Source: Pantoea eucrina (GTDB lineage Bacteria > Pseudomonadota > Gammaproteobacteria > Enterobacterales > Enterobacteriaceae). From it: a stretch of 64,000 bases of DNA. Location of the stretch: contig NZ_MIPP01000009.1 in NCBI RefSeq assembly GCF_002095385.1, forward strand, positions 21,948 through 85,947. Reading direction: 5' to 3'. Made by a program: the position numbers and the translations under genes. The notes beneath the pieces are model-generated. The model was not told where the DNA came from. It did not search any database and saw only the letters and a program-made list of their open reading frames with translations. This document shows, in pieces, positions 46,381 through 57,216 of this stretch. Position 1 is the first letter of the stretch, and every line of letters starts with the position of its first letter.

Positions 46381-46803
46381 ATGAAAATTTTAATCTTCGC
46401 TTCCTTTGTCGGTCTTAGCTTAATTCCTTCAGCCTGGGCGGATGGAAACATTAACATTCATGAGCATGTTAATAATGCCCAGGCGGCAGCGCACCAACAA
46501 CCGTCTTCATTCGTTCCTGAATCTGTCAGGGGGAAAGTATCACAAATGAAGAGTATGGATCAGCAAGAACAGGCCCTTATTGTTCATAATTCCATGAAAA
46601 ATGGTGCTTCTGATGCCCATCAGAAAATGGCGAAGAACCATCAGAAGATGTCTGATGAGATGGCCGGCATGAAATCAAGTACCGCGCCATCTTTTGCAGA
46701 AATGGATGAACATGAAAGGGCCACCGTTGTCCACGAAAATATGAGTAACGGCCAGTCAGAAGCACACCAGTCAATGGCTGCAATACATCGCGGCATGAAG
46801 TAA
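46381..46803 (+). CDS. silE: SilE periplasmic silver/copper-binding protein
   Basis: A 140-residue secreted protein (signal MKILIFASFVGLSLIPSAWA). The mature chain has SilE-type repeats rich in His and Met (AHQKMAKNHQKMSDEM, HERATVVHENMSNGQSEAHQ) that form Ag(I)/Cu(I)-binding helices. Own gene unit downstream of silRS; in the 268-bp gap before it TGTCAT repeats resemble half SilR boxes. Confidence 0.9.
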   Translation: MKILIFASFVGLSLIPSAWADGNINIHEHVNNAQAAAHQQPSSFVPESVRGKVSQMKSMDQQEQALIVHNSMKNGASDAHQKMAKNHQKMSDEMAGMKSSTAPSFAEMDEHERATVVHENMSNGQSEAHQSMAAIHRGMK

Positions 46804-46895
46804 AACTGACGGAAGCGGGTTGCTATATCAGTCCTTAATATTTTATTCAGATGCAGAAATTCGTACCTTACAGATACGAACCATTTATTCAAATC

Positions 46896-46917
46896 AGCCC
46901 CTGTTCGGGGCTTTTTT
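46896..46917 (+). terminator. Rho-independent terminator after silE
   Basis: AGCCCC-TGTT-CGGGGCT stem followed by TTTTTT. Confidence 0.9.
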
Positions 46918-47663
46918 GCAACACTTATAAACGAACAGCATCTTTTTATGATATTTAATTTTATTTTTTATTTTCCTGATGCAATTGAAGACTTTATCGA
47001 TTCGAACTAATGCTGAGGAATTCTGTCGAAGCCATTTCAACCATGTTAGTATTTTTACATGGCGCAATTTGTTATTTCTAAATAAATGGCTTGCTTAATT
47101 CTGCTTGTTTTTTCGAGTGCTGCCAAAGCACGTTAATCAATTTCTTTGTCAATTATTTTAAATACTTACGGGCGAAGCAATAATGCGCTTTCCTGAACGG
47201 TTTAGAGTTTTTCATTATGCATGACAGCGGCGTATACGACATTAAACGTAAAAAAATGACCTTCAAAATTTATTGGTTCTGATGACATTCTGTAAGCGGC
47301 TGTATTTTCATTTCGATGCTTTCTATCGTTTCAGCATGAGGCCGTTCAGGCATAACCTGAAGATAAATCGCAGATTGCAGTGCAGGTTCAGGGCGGTTAG
47401 CTGGCAGACAACACTTGAACCGGGTAAAAAAGGTAAATACAGTTACACCTTACTGCTCGTTGAGTAAACCGGGGTCTGCGGTAAAAAGAATGTTTAAAAT
47501 ATAAAAATGTAGCCCGCCACAGTCAGCGGGCCGGCTGAAATCAGCCTGAAAGAAGATTTACCGGAAATACATTAATGATGAGGGTAATACACAAAACATC
47601 CCGGATGCAGTGGCAAAGAAGAATAGAAAACTCCGGGCGAATTTTCTGTCTACATACTATCCG
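46918..47663. other. AT-rich gap between silE and the pcoE-like gene
   Basis: About 750 bp without a recognised gene. A 64-codon frame at 47273-47467 has an unlikely composition and no clear ribosome-binding site. The low GC compared with both neighbours may mark a scar of an older insertion or loss. Confidence 0.45.
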
Positions 47664-47894
47664 TTATTTCTCTTCCAGCATCATTTTACGGTGCATATCG
47701 ATAATGCTCTGATGCGCAGCTGAGTTTGCATTATCCATGCTCTCATGCGCAAGAATGGCACGTTCATGCTCATTCATCGAAGAGACAGAAACACGGTTAT
47801 CAGTGTTATCTGGTGCTGTTTCAGGATGCTGCTGTGCCCATGCGGACGAAGCGGAAATCAGGATCATAAGAGGGATAAGCATTACTTTTTTCAT
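47664..47894 (-). CDS. Small PcoE/SilE-like periplasmic metal-binding protein
   Basis: 76 residues with a signal peptide (KKVMLIPLMILISASSAWA) and a mature part carrying the same repeat as SilE (SSMNEHERAILAHESMDN, AAHQSIIDMHRKMM). The start at 47894 gives a normal signal peptide. Divergent from pcoA, with the PcoR-type box between them. Confidence 0.82.
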   Translation of the reverse strand: MKKVMLIPLMILISASSAWAQQHPETAPDNTDNRVSVSSMNEHERAILAHESMDNANSAAHQSIIDMHRKMMLEEK

Positions 47895-48042
47895 GGTGGC
47901 AGTCCTTAACGTTGAATGTAAAAGAAGAATAAACAATTACCAGCCGGGTTTACCTGTGGCCTTAGTGATGTTCATCGTACAGAAGAAAAAACGTTACGGC
48001 GAAAAATGACAGAAATGTAATTTATAAACAGTGCGTTCCAAC

Positions 48043-48058
48043 ATTACACAATTGTAAT
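48043..48058. promoter_or_regulatory. PcoR/CopR-type box between the pcoE-like gene and pcoA
   Basis: ATTACA-CAAT-TGTAAT is an inverted repeat like the copper-box of pco/cop operons. It lies 134 bp before pcoA and 149 bp before the pcoE-like gene and could control both. Confidence 0.65.
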
Positions 48059-48191
48059 CACACAAAGTCTGTAGCTGTGGTAGCTTTCCGGTAACAAAAA
48101 ATTTTTCATCCTGAACGGTAAGCACGGCTTGTGCTTCCGATGCGGAGAGAGCCATTCTCCCGGGATAACAGGAAATTGCCGGAGTTCAGTC

Positions 48192-50033
48192 ATGCAGCTT
48201 AAAAGTTCACGACGTAATTTCATTAAAGGGATCACTGCCACTGGCATTGTGGGCGGACTGGGCCTGCGAACATTCGATGCATTCTCGGCGGTAAGCCTGA
48301 TGCAGTCCCGCACACTTACCGGCACAGACTTTGATCTGTTTATTGGCGAGACGCCGCTTAATATCACCGGTAAAACCCGGTATGCAAAAACCATTAATGC
48401 CGGCCTGCCAGGCCCTCTGTTGCGCTGGAAAGAAGGCGATACCGTTACATTAAGAGTTAAAAATCGCCTTTCTGAACCGACATCAATTCACTGGCATGGC
48501 ATTCTTCTGCCAGCGAATATGGATGGCGTACCGGGACTGAGTTTTCATGGTATTGAGCCGGACGATACCTATGTTTACTCCTTTAAGCTAAAGCAGAACG
48601 GTACATACTGGTATCACAGCCATTCCGGCCTGCAGGAGCAGGACGGTGTTTATGGCCCGATTATTATTGATGCTGCTGAACCAGAACCGTTTGTCTGGGA
48701 CAGCGAACACATAGTCATGCTTACCGACTGGTCTGATGAAAAAGCATCAGACATTCTCGCCAAACTGAAAAAGCAGTCCGATTATTACAACTTTGCGAAA
48801 CCTACCGTTTCTGACTTTTTCCGTGACGCCAGGGAAAAAGGTCTCGGCAGTACCTTGTCCGATCGGAAAATGTGGGCAGAAATGAAGATGAATCCGACGG
48901 ATCTGGCAGACGTCAGTGGTGCCACATATACCTATCTCATGAACGGACAGGGGCCTGGAAAAAACTGGACAGGGCTGTTCCGTAAAGGCGAGAAGGTACG
49001 CCTGCGTTTCATTAACGGTTCCGCCATGACCTACTTTGATGTGCGCATTCCAGGGCTGAAAATGACGGTCGTGGCGGCTGATGGTCAGTATGTCAAGCCT
49101 GTTGCTGTTGACGAGTTTCGCATCGCTGTGGCCGAAACTTACGATGTAATCGTGGAGCCGGCTGAAGATGCCTACACTATTTTCGCGCAGTCTATGGACA
49201 GAAGCGGCTACGCTCGCGGCACGCTGGCTGTCCGTAAAGGGCTTTATGCTCCGGTACCGGATCCGGATCCACGCCCCTGGCTAACTATGGACGATATGGG
49301 GATGGGCGGGATGGATCACGGCAGCATGGGCGATATGGATCACAGCCAGATGCAGAGCATGAATAACGACACCATGACAGGCATGGATGGTAATGCTATG
49401 CAGGCTATGGATGGCTCAGCTGTATCCGGAGCAGCAGAAAGTATGCCGGAAATGGACCATAGCGCCATGGCCGGGATGGATCACGGCAGTATGAGTGGCA
49501 TGGGGGACATGCAGAAACATCCTGCATCTGAAACAGACAATCCACTGGTTGATATGCAGGCCATGATGCCGGCGCCTAAATTAAGTGACCCGGGCATTGG
49601 TTTACGTAATAACGGCAGAAAAGTCCTTACGTATGCCGATCTGAAAAGCACATTCGAAGATCCGGACGGGCGTGAGCCGTCGCGTACCATCGAGCTACAT
49701 CTCACCGGACATATGGAAAAATTCGCCTGGTCATTCAACGGTATTAAATTCTCCGATTCAGAACCGGTTACGCTGCGATATGGAGAACGCGTGCGTGTGG
49801 TGCTGGTTAACGACACGATGATGACGCACCCCATTCACCTGCATGGTATGTGGAGCGATCTGGAGGATGAGGACGGTAATTTCCTGGTACGCAAACACAC
49901 TATCGATATGCCTCCGGGCACCCGCCGAAGCTATCGGGTGACTGCCGATGCACTCGGGCGGTGGGCTTATCACTGTCATCTTCTTTTCCATATGGAAACC
50001 GGCATGTTTCGTGAAGTCCGGGTTACAGAGTGA
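48192..50033 (+). CDS. pcoA: PcoA multicopper oxidase
   Basis: A 613-residue periplasmic Cu oxidase with a Tat signal ([18 protein letters not shown]). Copper ligands: HWHG and HSHSG near the N-terminal domain, [11 protein letters not shown] and [12 protein letters not shown] at the C-terminus. A methionine/histidine-rich insert (about residues 365-455, repeats such as [14 protein letters not shown]) probably gathers Cu(I). The start at 48192 is chosen for the signal; the frame is open 21 codons upstream. First gene of pcoABCDRS. Confidence 0.95.
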   Translation: MQLKSSRRNFIKGITATGIVGGLGLRTFDAFSAVSLMQSRTLTGTDFDLFIGETPLNITGKTRYAKTINAGLPGPLLRWKEGDTVTLRVKNRLSEPTSIHWHGILLPANMDGVPGLSFHGIEPDDTYVYSFKLKQNGTYWYHSHSGLQEQDGVYGPIIIDAAEPEPFVWDSEHIVMLTDWSDEKASDILAKLKKQSDYYNFAKPTVSDFFRDAREKGLGSTLSDRKMWAEMKMNPTDLADVSGATYTYLMNGQGPGKNWTGLFRKGEKVRLRFINGSAMTYFDVRIPGLKMTVVAADGQYVKPVAVDEFRIAVAETYDVIVEPAEDAYTIFAQSMDRSGYARGTLAVRKGLYAPVPDPDPRPWLTMDDMGMGGMDHGSMGDMDHSQMQSMNNDTMTGMDGNAMQAMDGSAVSGAAESMPEMDHSAMAGMDHGSMSGMGDMQKHPASETDNPLVDMQAMMPAPKLSDPGIGLRNNGRKVLTYADLKSTFEDPDGREPSRTIELHLTGHMEKFAWSFNGIKFSDSEPVTLRYGERVRVVLVNDTMMTHPIHLHGMWSDLEDEDGNFLVRKHTIDMPPGTRRSYRVTADALGRWAYHCHLLFHMETGMFREVRVTE

Positions 50034-50067
50034 GGTAGCGATAATGTCAGTTTCAGGATGGAATGAT

Positions 50068-51021
50068 ATGACAAAGTATTTTTCACGTTCCGCTGCAGGA
50101 TTGCTGGCCTGCACTGCGTTTGCCGGAGCGATAGTGATGCCCGCGTTTGCAGCACCTACGGGATCATCTGACAATATACAACAGCATGATATGTCAGGCA
50201 TGGACCATTCTGCTATGCAGGGAATGGATCATGCGTCAATGGAAGGAATGATGCATGGGGCATCCGGTATGGAGGGTATGGAATCCATGCAGCCCGCGGC
50301 GCCAGCAGAAAGCCGTACACCCATTCCGCCGGTTACGGAGGCGGACCGTAAGGCAGCATTCCCGGACGTACATGGGCATAAGGTTCATGACAACAGCATA
50401 AATTACTTTGTGCTTGCCGATCAGCTGGAATGGCAAAAAAACAACAATCCGGGTGGCTTCAGCTGGGATGTAAGCGGCTGGGCTGGCGGGGATATCAATC
50501 GACTCTGGTTACGTAGCGAAGGTGAAACCACCCGAGGTAAAGTCGAATCCGCAGAAGTTCAGGCTTTATGGGGACATGCTCTGACACCCTGGTGGGACGT
50601 GGTTGCCGGTGCCCGGCAGGATTTCAGGCCCGGAAAACCGCAAACCTGGCTGGCTGCTGGTTTTCAGGGCATGGCGTTGTACAACTTTGAAAGCGAGCTG
50701 ACTGCGTTTGCCGGCGAGCAGGGACGGACTGCGCTCAGGCTGGAAGCCGAATACGATGTGTTGCTGACCAATCGCCTGATCCTGCAGCCTTCCTTTGAGG
50801 CAAATATTTACGGGAAAGATGATGAAGCACGGGAAACCGGTAAAGGCCTTTCCAGTACCGAACTTGCTCTTCGCCTTCGCTATGAAGTGAAAAGAGAATT
50901 TGCACCTTACGTGGGAATTTCGTGGAGCCAGTTCTATGGCAATACTGCTGATATGGCTGCCCGTGAAGGTGAAAAAGATAATGAAGTGCGCTTCCTCCTC
51001 GGGGCTCGCATGTGGTTCTGA
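50068..51021 (+). CDS. pcoB: PcoB outer-membrane copper protein
   Basis: 317 residues: signal peptide [20 protein letters not shown], a Met/His-rich N-terminal segment ([20 protein letters not shown]) and a beta-barrel domain ending in RMWF, the C-terminal aromatic typical of outer-membrane proteins. AGGA nine bases upstream supports 50068; an ATG at 50044 is an alternative. Works with PcoA in copper tolerance. Confidence 0.92.
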   Translation: MTKYFSRSAAGLLACTAFAGAIVMPAFAAPTGSSDNIQQHDMSGMDHSAMQGMDHASMEGMMHGASGMEGMESMQPAAPAESRTPIPPVTEADRKAAFPDVHGHKVHDNSINYFVLADQLEWQKNNNPGGFSWDVSGWAGGDINRLWLRSEGETTRGKVESAEVQALWGHALTPWWDVVAGARQDFRPGKPQTWLAAGFQGMALYNFESELTAFAGEQGRTALRLEAEYDVLLTNRLILQPSFEANIYGKDDEARETGKGLSSTELALRLRYEVKREFAPYVGISWSQFYGNTADMAAREGEKDNEVRFLLGARMWF

Positions 51022-51052
51022 TGCAGTTAATTCAAACAAAACAGGTATTATT

Positions 51053-51433
51053 ATGAAACATTCATCTGCCAAATATTTCTTTGCTTTAGTTGCTTCTGTC
51101 GCGACTTTCGCTGCACAGGCGCATCCGGAACTTGCGTCTGCTGTCCCTGCTGATAAGTCTCAGATAACGGCACCGTCTAAACTGGAACTGCATTTCACCG
51201 AAAATCTGGTAACGAAATTTTCCGGCGCACGTCTTGTAATGACCGCCATGCCGGGCATGTCTTCTCATGCGCCAATGCCCGTTGCGGCGAAAGTCTCAGC
51301 GGGCAGCGATCCGAAAACGATGGTTATCACACCGGCAAAAACTCTGCCTGCAGGAACCTATAAAGTGGAGTGGCGGGCGGTATCTTCTGATACTCATCCC
51401 CGCACCGGCAACTACAGTTTTAGCGTGAAGTAA
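51053..51433 (+). CDS. pcoC: PcoC periplasmic copper-binding protein
   Basis: 126 residues with a signal ending AAQAHPELA; the mature N-terminal His, the methionine-rich loop MTAMPGMSSHAPMPV (Cu(I) site) and TH in SSDTHPRTG (Cu(II) site) match PcoC/CopC. Same length as PcoC. Confidence 0.95.
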   Translation: MKHSSAKYFFALVASVATFAAQAHPELASAVPADKSQITAPSKLELHFTENLVTKFSGARLVMTAMPGMSSHAPMPVAAKVSAGSDPKTMVITPAKTLPAGTYKVEWRAVSSDTHPRTGNYSFSVK

Positions 51434-51437
51434 TACC

Positions 51438-52370
51438 ATGAACGATCAGACTTTTATTATCATCCGTTTTTTTCTTTACCTTGATCTTATGCTTCTTTTT
51501 GGCCTGCCTTTATTCGAAATTTATGGGGTAAAGGGAGTATTGAAGAAATCGGTATCGTTATTCAGTGTCTGGTCGTTCTTTTTTACGCTTATCTCTGCTG
51601 GCATGGTTTTGTCCCTTGCAAATATGCTGCTTGTCGCTCAGGCCATGAGTGGCTTCAGTGATCCCGGCGAACTGACTCTGCATATTATGGAGATGGTTGT
51701 CGGGGAAACTGCTGTGGGCATGAGCTGGGTTATCCGCTTCGCTGCGCTGGTCATGGCGTTTATCGGACTTGGCCTCCGGCTCAGGCATGTAGGGCTGTCA
51801 CGTTATGTGCTTACCCTGTCCGGCGGTATAGCACTTGCTACACTGGCATGGGGCGGACATGCAGCAATGAATGACGGCATCAGCTACTATCTTCATCTTC
51901 TGAGCGATATTATTCATCTGACTGCGGCCGGGGCCTGGATCGGTGCACTGGCGGCTTTTACTCTGCTCTTATGCATCAAAAAGGCTGAAAAGGCTGTCTA
52001 TGCCAGCCAGCTGGCCGCAGCGCTGTCGGGTTTTGCCCGGGCCGGCACGATCATTGTGCTGAGCATTGTCATCACCGCCGTGGTTAACTTCGTATTTATC
52101 GTTGAAAAGCCTCTGAGTACCCTGCCGGGCAGTGACTATGGTCTGCTGCTGCTGATAAAAACTGCTCTGTTTTTTCTGATGCTGCTGCTGGCCGCCGCCA
52201 ATCGCTTCCGGCTTACACCGCGACTGGAAACGGCCCTGCGTCAGGGCCAATATAAGATGGGTATTTACCTGATGCGTAAAAGCATTATCACGGAATTTAC
52301 TGTTTCGGTACTGATACTGGCAACCGTCGCCTGGCTGGGCACGCTGTCGCCGGGTACCGGTATGGAATAA
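51438..52370 (+). CDS. pcoD: PcoD inner-membrane copper protein
   Basis: A 310-residue protein with about eight hydrophobic segments and the conserved GGHAAMNDG and LHLLSDIIHLTAAGAWIGAL of the CopD family. Four bases after pcoC. Thought to import copper to the cytoplasm together with PcoC. Confidence 0.93.
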   Translation: MNDQTFIIIRFFLYLDLMLLFGLPLFEIYGVKGVLKKSVSLFSVWSFFFTLISAGMVLSLANMLLVAQAMSGFSDPGELTLHIMEMVVGETAVGMSWVIRFAALVMAFIGLGLRLRHVGLSRYVLTLSGGIALATLAWGGHAAMNDGISYYLHLLSDIIHLTAAGAWIGALAAFTLLLCIKKAEKAVYASQLAAALSGFARAGTIIVLSIVITAVVNFVFIVEKPLSTLPGSDYGLLLLIKTALFFLMLLLAAANRFRLTPRLETALRQGQYKMGIYLMRKSIITEFTVSVLILATVAWLGTLSPGTGME

Positions 52371-52401
52371 CGACTAACCGTAGCCTGCAGGAAAGCTGCC
52401 C

Positions 52402-53082
52402 ATGACCACTATGCTGATCGTTGAGGATGAACTGAAAACCGGTACCTACCTGAGACAGGGGCTTCTGGAAGCGGGATATGATGTAACCCTTGTAAACGAC
52501 GGGCGTCAGGGACTGGAGCATATCCTGCGACAGCATTATGATCTCATTATTCTGGATGTAATGCTGCCCTCAATGGACGGCTGGGATATTCTTCAGCAGA
52601 TGCGTATGGCCCGGCACGAAGAGCCCGTGCTGTTTCTGACTGCCCGGGATAACGTCAGTGAAAAGATTAAAGGTCTCGATCTTGGCGCGGATGACTATCT
52701 GCTCAAACCCTTTGATTTTGCCGAGCTACTGGCGCGTATCCGCACCCTGCTCAGACGCAACCGTACGCAAACGTCCGGTACGCACCGCATTGCTGATTTG
52801 GTTATGGATGTCACCCGCCGGAGTGTGAGCCGTTCCGGCAAAAAGATACATTTGTCTGCTAAAGAATTTGTGCTGCTTGAGCTGCTGTTACAGCGGACCG
52901 GAGAGGTGCTGCCAAGGAGCCTGCTTTCATCTCTGGTCTGGAATATCAATTTTGAAAGCGATACCAATGTGATTGATGTGGCCGTCAGACGACTTCGCAG
53001 TAAGGTGGATGATGACTTTACACCAAAGCTTATTCACACGGTACGGGGTATCGGATATGTGCTGGAGATGCGGGAAGAGTGA
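52402..53082 (+). CDS. pcoR: PcoR response regulator
   Basis: 226 residues, OmpR-family; phospho-acceptor Asp in LIILDVMLPSMDGW and DNA-binding domain ending TVRGIGYVLEM. Related to SilR (43985) but clearly a separate gene. Overlaps pcoS (GTGA). Confidence 0.94.
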   Translation: MTTMLIVEDELKTGTYLRQGLLEAGYDVTLVNDGRQGLEHILRQHYDLIILDVMLPSMDGWDILQQMRMARHEEPVLFLTARDNVSEKIKGLDLGADDYLLKPFDFAELLARIRTLLRRNRTQTSGTHRIADLVMDVTRRSVSRSGKKIHLSAKEFVLLELLLQRTGEVLPRSLLSSLVWNINFESDTNVIDVAVRRLRSKVDDDFTPKLIHTVRGIGYVLEMREE

Positions 53083-54488
53083 AGCGTAACTGGTCTCTGA
53101 CATCACGACTGAGCATAATTTTTGCCGGCGTGATGATGTCCGTCTGGCTTCTTTCGAGTGTGCTGCTTGTAGCCGCCCTCAGCAGTTATTTTCGTCATCA
53201 GGATGCCACATTGCTGACCGGAAAGCTTGAGCTTGCCACAGAGCTTCTTGAGGGTGAGGTGCACGCCGGAAAGCTCGACAGCGCATCGCTTGCACGAAAG
53301 CTTTCGGATGCCATGGTTGGTCACAGCGGACTTTATCTTTCCGTTAAAACAACTGATAACCAGATGCTGGCCGACTATTCATCTCCCGGTTTTTTGGTGC
53401 CTTATGAGCGGTTTAGCGGCGAAGCTACCCGTCCGGGTATTATGCAGACGGTGGAGGAAGACAGCAGGCGTTATAACGTTATGGTCAGAAAAATTAATGC
53501 GAAGAGCGCAGGTAAACTAAACGATGTACTGATTACGGCAGCCTATGATACCAGCCTTCATGATGAGTTTATCGGTCAGCTTAAAAGATGGCTGGTCTGG
53601 TTTAATGTCGCTCTGATATTTATCTCCGTTTTTCTGGGATGGCTCGTCACCCGGATGGGACTCAGGCCTCTGAATGAAATAAACCGGCTTGCCTCGGCGA
53701 TTACGATTAACAGCCTGAGCAAACGTCTCCCTGGCCATAATCTGCCAGCCGAACTGAAGGTAACAGTAGCTGAATTTAACAGCATGCTTGAACGGCTGGA
53801 AGATTCATTTAGTCGTCTGTCTGAGTTCTCTTCGGATATCGCGCATGAACTGCGTACCCCTGTCAGTAATCTAATGATGCAGACTCAGGTTGCGCTGTCA
53901 CGTGAACGTGATGCCGAAAGTTACCGTGAGGTGCTTTTTTCAAATCTGGAAGAGCTGAGCCGGCTCGCCAGAATGAGCAGTGATATGCTTTTCCTGGCTA
54001 AATCTGAAAACGGGCTGATGCCTCTGGAGAAACAGGACGTTTCGTTAAACGCAGAGCTGGAAGAGCTCCTCGATTTTTTTGAACCGCTTGCCGGTGACAG
54101 CGGCAAAACGCTTTCTCTGCAGGGGGAGGCAGTTGTCAGAGGCGATCGCCTGATGCTGCGTCGTGCAATGAGTAATCTGATAACTAACGCCATAAAATAT
54201 TCATTACCCGGATCAGCCATTAATGTGCTGGCTGAACACCACGCCGGCAGGGTTTTTATACATGTCTCTAACCCCACAGAAAATATCAACCGGGATAGTC
54301 TGAACCGGCTTTTTGACCGCTTTTACCGGGGCGACGCTTCCCGTCAGCATAATACGGACGGTGCCGGGCTGGGGTTGTCCATCACCCGTTCTGTTTTACT
54401 GGCTCATGAGGGCGATCTGCAGGTTTCCATGAACAATAATGTAATTACGTTCACGGCCATGATACCGGCTCCCCGGGAGGTGTCTTAA
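53079..54488 (+). CDS. pcoS: PcoS sensor histidine kinase
   Basis: 469 residues; membrane segments at about 12-35 and 165-185, periplasmic sensor between, HAMP, then FSSDIAHELRTPVSNLMMQT with the phospho-acceptor His and the ATP-binding GAGLGLSITRSVL. GTG start overlapping pcoR. Copper sensor of the pco operon. Confidence 0.94.
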   Translation: MKRNWSLTSRLSIIFAGVMMSVWLLSSVLLVAALSSYFRHQDATLLTGKLELATELLEGEVHAGKLDSASLARKLSDAMVGHSGLYLSVKTTDNQMLADYSSPGFLVPYERFSGEATRPGIMQTVEEDSRRYNVMVRKINAKSAGKLNDVLITAAYDTSLHDEFIGQLKRWLVWFNVALIFISVFLGWLVTRMGLRPLNEINRLASAITINSLSKRLPGHNLPAELKVTVAEFNSMLERLEDSFSRLSEFSSDIAHELRTPVSNLMMQTQVALSRERDAESYREVLFSNLEELSRLARMSSDMLFLAKSENGLMPLEKQDVSLNAELEELLDFFEPLAGDSGKTLSLQGEAVVRGDRLMLRRAMSNLITNAIKYSLPGSAINVLAEHHAGRVFIHVSNPTENINRDSLNRLFDRFYRGDASRQHNTDGAGLGLSITRSVLLAHEGDLQVSMNNNVITFTAMIPAPREVS

Positions 54489-54616
54489 CGTTTTACCAGC
54501 AGGTCGGCAATTTTCATGGTCTTGTACTGCCTTAGTATCAGTAATAGGTTTCCCGGCACATTAAAGGATATCGGGAAAATCTGAAGTCTGAATCCAATAC
54601 ATGAAGGAGTGACGTT

Positions 54617-54967
54617 ATGAAAAAAACGCATTTTGTTTTTGCTTCACTGATTTTTGCCCTGCCGGCTGCCGTTATAGCTCAGCAGCCGGACTCAAAGATG
54701 TCCCAGGATATGAATATGTCTCCGGCTTCAAAAGAGTACATGTCTGGTATGCAAAAGATGCACAGCGGCATGATGAATGCCATGAAGGAGCAGGACGCTG
54801 ACAGAGCGTTTGCCTCGGGCATGATTGAGCACCACAAAGGGGCTATTGCCATGGCCGAAACGGAACTGAAATACGGGAAAGATCCGGAAATGAAGAAGAT
54901 GGCAGAGGACATTATCAAAGCGCAAAAAGGTGAAATTGAGCATATGGAAACGTGGCTGAAAAAATAA
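54617..54967 (+). CDS. DUF305 periplasmic protein, copper-associated
   Basis: A 116-residue protein with signal MKKTHFVFASLIFALPAAV and a DUF305 four-helix domain: FASGMIEHHKGAIAMAETEL, the HHxxA/M motif binding copper in CopM-like proteins, and IEHMETWL. Located where pcoE stands in classical pco operons, with GAAGGAG at 54602. Likely a copper-binding periplasmic protein. Confidence 0.88.
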   Translation: MKKTHFVFASLIFALPAAVIAQQPDSKMSQDMNMSPASKEYMSGMQKMHSGMMNAMKEQDADRAFASGMIEHHKGAIAMAETELKYGKDPEMKKMAEDIIKAQKGEIEHMETWLKK

Positions 54968-55126
54968 TCCTCTTCCGCTTTGGGGTCTGTTAACGTAAAG
55001 CAGGTTTCTGGCGGAGGACCTCTGGGAATCTTTCATGAGAAAGTAATATAACCTGTCTGAACCTTCGCCCCGGGTCCAGCATTCATTTTTCAGGCGAAAT
55101 GGTTCTCCGGGGCGAAACAGGGTGCT

Positions 55127-57216
55127 TTACTGTTTTTTCAATGCATAATCCAGTTTTTCCATATCGTTAACGACAATTTCTTGCTCGTCAGCTGTCAGCG
55201 GAACTTCCTCCAGATAACGCTTCACTGAAGCCTTACTTTCCAGCAACAGGCCTCTGGCGCTTTCTTTAGGAAGGTTAAAATCGCACCCGATACAGGCCAT
55301 ACGGTGAGGGCAACTGCTCCAGAATGGGTTCGTACAGAAAGAATCCCCTAAATCGTAATAGGTTGCCGGTCCGGTCAGGCTGACAGCTTCCGGATCATGA
55401 TCGATTAGCACGCTCATCATATGCGCCACCCGGTCCGCCTTCACAAAAGACACAGCCAGCTGGGTAGGACGTATACGAATATAATGCATGGTGGACTGAG
55501 GCGTAGAATGACCTGACCACTGCATCAGCTCATACAAAGACATGCCCTGCGGAACACTGGCCAGGGCTGTAACTGCTGAAGCGCGCCCCCGATGGCTGGT
55601 AATTGGGCCCCGGCTGTCTTCCACAGGCACACCCCCGGGATGACAGTCCGGTTTATGACATCCCTGCCGACAGGTTTGCCCCGAAACTGAAACAGGAAGC
55701 GGACTTTTTCACCGGTACGCTCATCCGTAAGAGCTGCCTGTTCCTGTGGACGTTCGCTGAGCCAGATATCAACGTACTTTTTCACGACGGCAGAGATAGG
55801 TTTTACAAAGGCTTTAGACGTTTTTCCTGCCGGTACGCTGAGGTAGCAAAGCGTTCCTGCCAAAATGATGTTACCATCCTCCTGCCTGATATCATCCGCC
55901 TGCAGAGTGATGCAGCCAGCAGTAAGACGCATTAACTCGTTCTGGCGCAGCCCGGCATGTGTCCAGATAACGGCCATCGCCTGCAGCATGGACAGAGGAT
56001 AGTGAATGTCACTCAGGAGATCTTCATGGCGCAGATTGAGGCTTGCCCAGATCAGCTTCAGCCAGACCGGATCATCAATGACGCGGGGATTTACACTCTG
56101 ACGGAACAGTGGAGTGCCAGGCGTAGAGAGATGTCGTGCCGGACTGAATTTCAGTCGCCCCCAGCCCCAGTTTTCATAATCGATCATGAAACGGCGAACC
56201 GCATACACAAATCCGCTACGGGAATTCGGCAGCAAGGGCTCACCTATCCGGGCAGATTGCCGGGCACCTCCTCCGGTGCCCAGTGACAGCTCGCCCACCT
56301 TCATTCGTCCAACTGCCGCAATAAAGCTGGCACAGGTTTCCATTGTCCAGTCGGCCGGTTCGTGAATATCCGGATATTGCCGGGCAAGCCACAGCCCACA
56401 GCGGAGAATAAAACTGTACTGGTTCTCCCGTGATCGGGGGCGAAGCACTGACGTATCCCTCCATTTCCGGCACCACCTGACCCAGTCTGCCGCGATACCT
56501 TGCGTGGATTTTTCATGCCATTCTTTATAATTCCGCATACGCACAGAATTTTTTATGATGCCCATTGCGGCAAGTGCGTGTGAAACCCTGCCAGCTGTTT
56601 TTGCTATTCCCCGGTCGTGATAATTCTGCGCCCGCCACAGCAGATCGATCGTAAAGCTTTCAAGTTGAGGATTGTTATTCATCAGCATCAGTACGCCGAG
56701 TATGGCTGACAGAGCATTTTTCTGGTTCTGACTTTTATACCCAAGAGAAACCAGAACTTCAGTCAGACGGCTGAGCTCCTGACTAAAAATGTTCTGTCCA
56801 AAAATGGCTCGGGCATACAGCGATGGCGCGCCCTGATGCGGCAAACTGAACGGAGAAGAAAATGGGCCAAGATGAAAGGCAAAAGCGGCAAGCAGCGGCC
56901 TGCCTGATTCATTCTGCTGTAACAGAGAAATCCATTTTTCCTGCGGCCACTGCCAGCAGGGTTTCCCTGTCCGGTGTGTTTCTGCCAGAACTGAAAGAAT
57001 TATGATTCTAATCAGCCTGTCACTGGTTCCACTGCGAGTGGCAATATCCTGCAAAGGCATCAGTAACAATGACAAAGAACCCGGCTGGTTGAGAGCGTCT
57101 GATCTGCGATAGCCTGTACTTAGCGCTGCCCGTTCTTCATCAGTGAGCACATCATTCAGCTGATAATTTGTACGTTCAAAGGGGCTGTAAGTACAAATGA
57201 TTACTTCTTCTTTCAT
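55127..57216 (-). pseudogene. Large tyrosine recombinase of element B (int2 B), inactivated by a 16-bp deletion
   Basis: Homologous over its whole length to int2 A. The 5' frame (57216-55525) carries Arg in THAGLRQNELMRL and Lys in VPAGKTSK; the 3' frame (55630-55127) carries SHRGR, SGHSTPQSTMHYIRI and the Cys-rich tail CTNPFWSSCPHRMACIGCDF. Compared with int2 A, 16 bases are missing after RTVIP (near 55640), which separates the two halves. The start overlaps the int1 B stop (TGATG). Confidence 0.9.

Noticed and set aside
47273..47467. 64-codon frame between silE and the pcoE-like gene
   Set aside because: No ribosome-binding site, no family resemblance, unusual composition in an AT-rich gap.
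49310..49510. Repetitive DNA in pcoA considered as a repeat array
   Set aside because: It is the Met/His-rich coding repeat of PcoA, irregular in spacing and in frame; no CRISPR-like structure.
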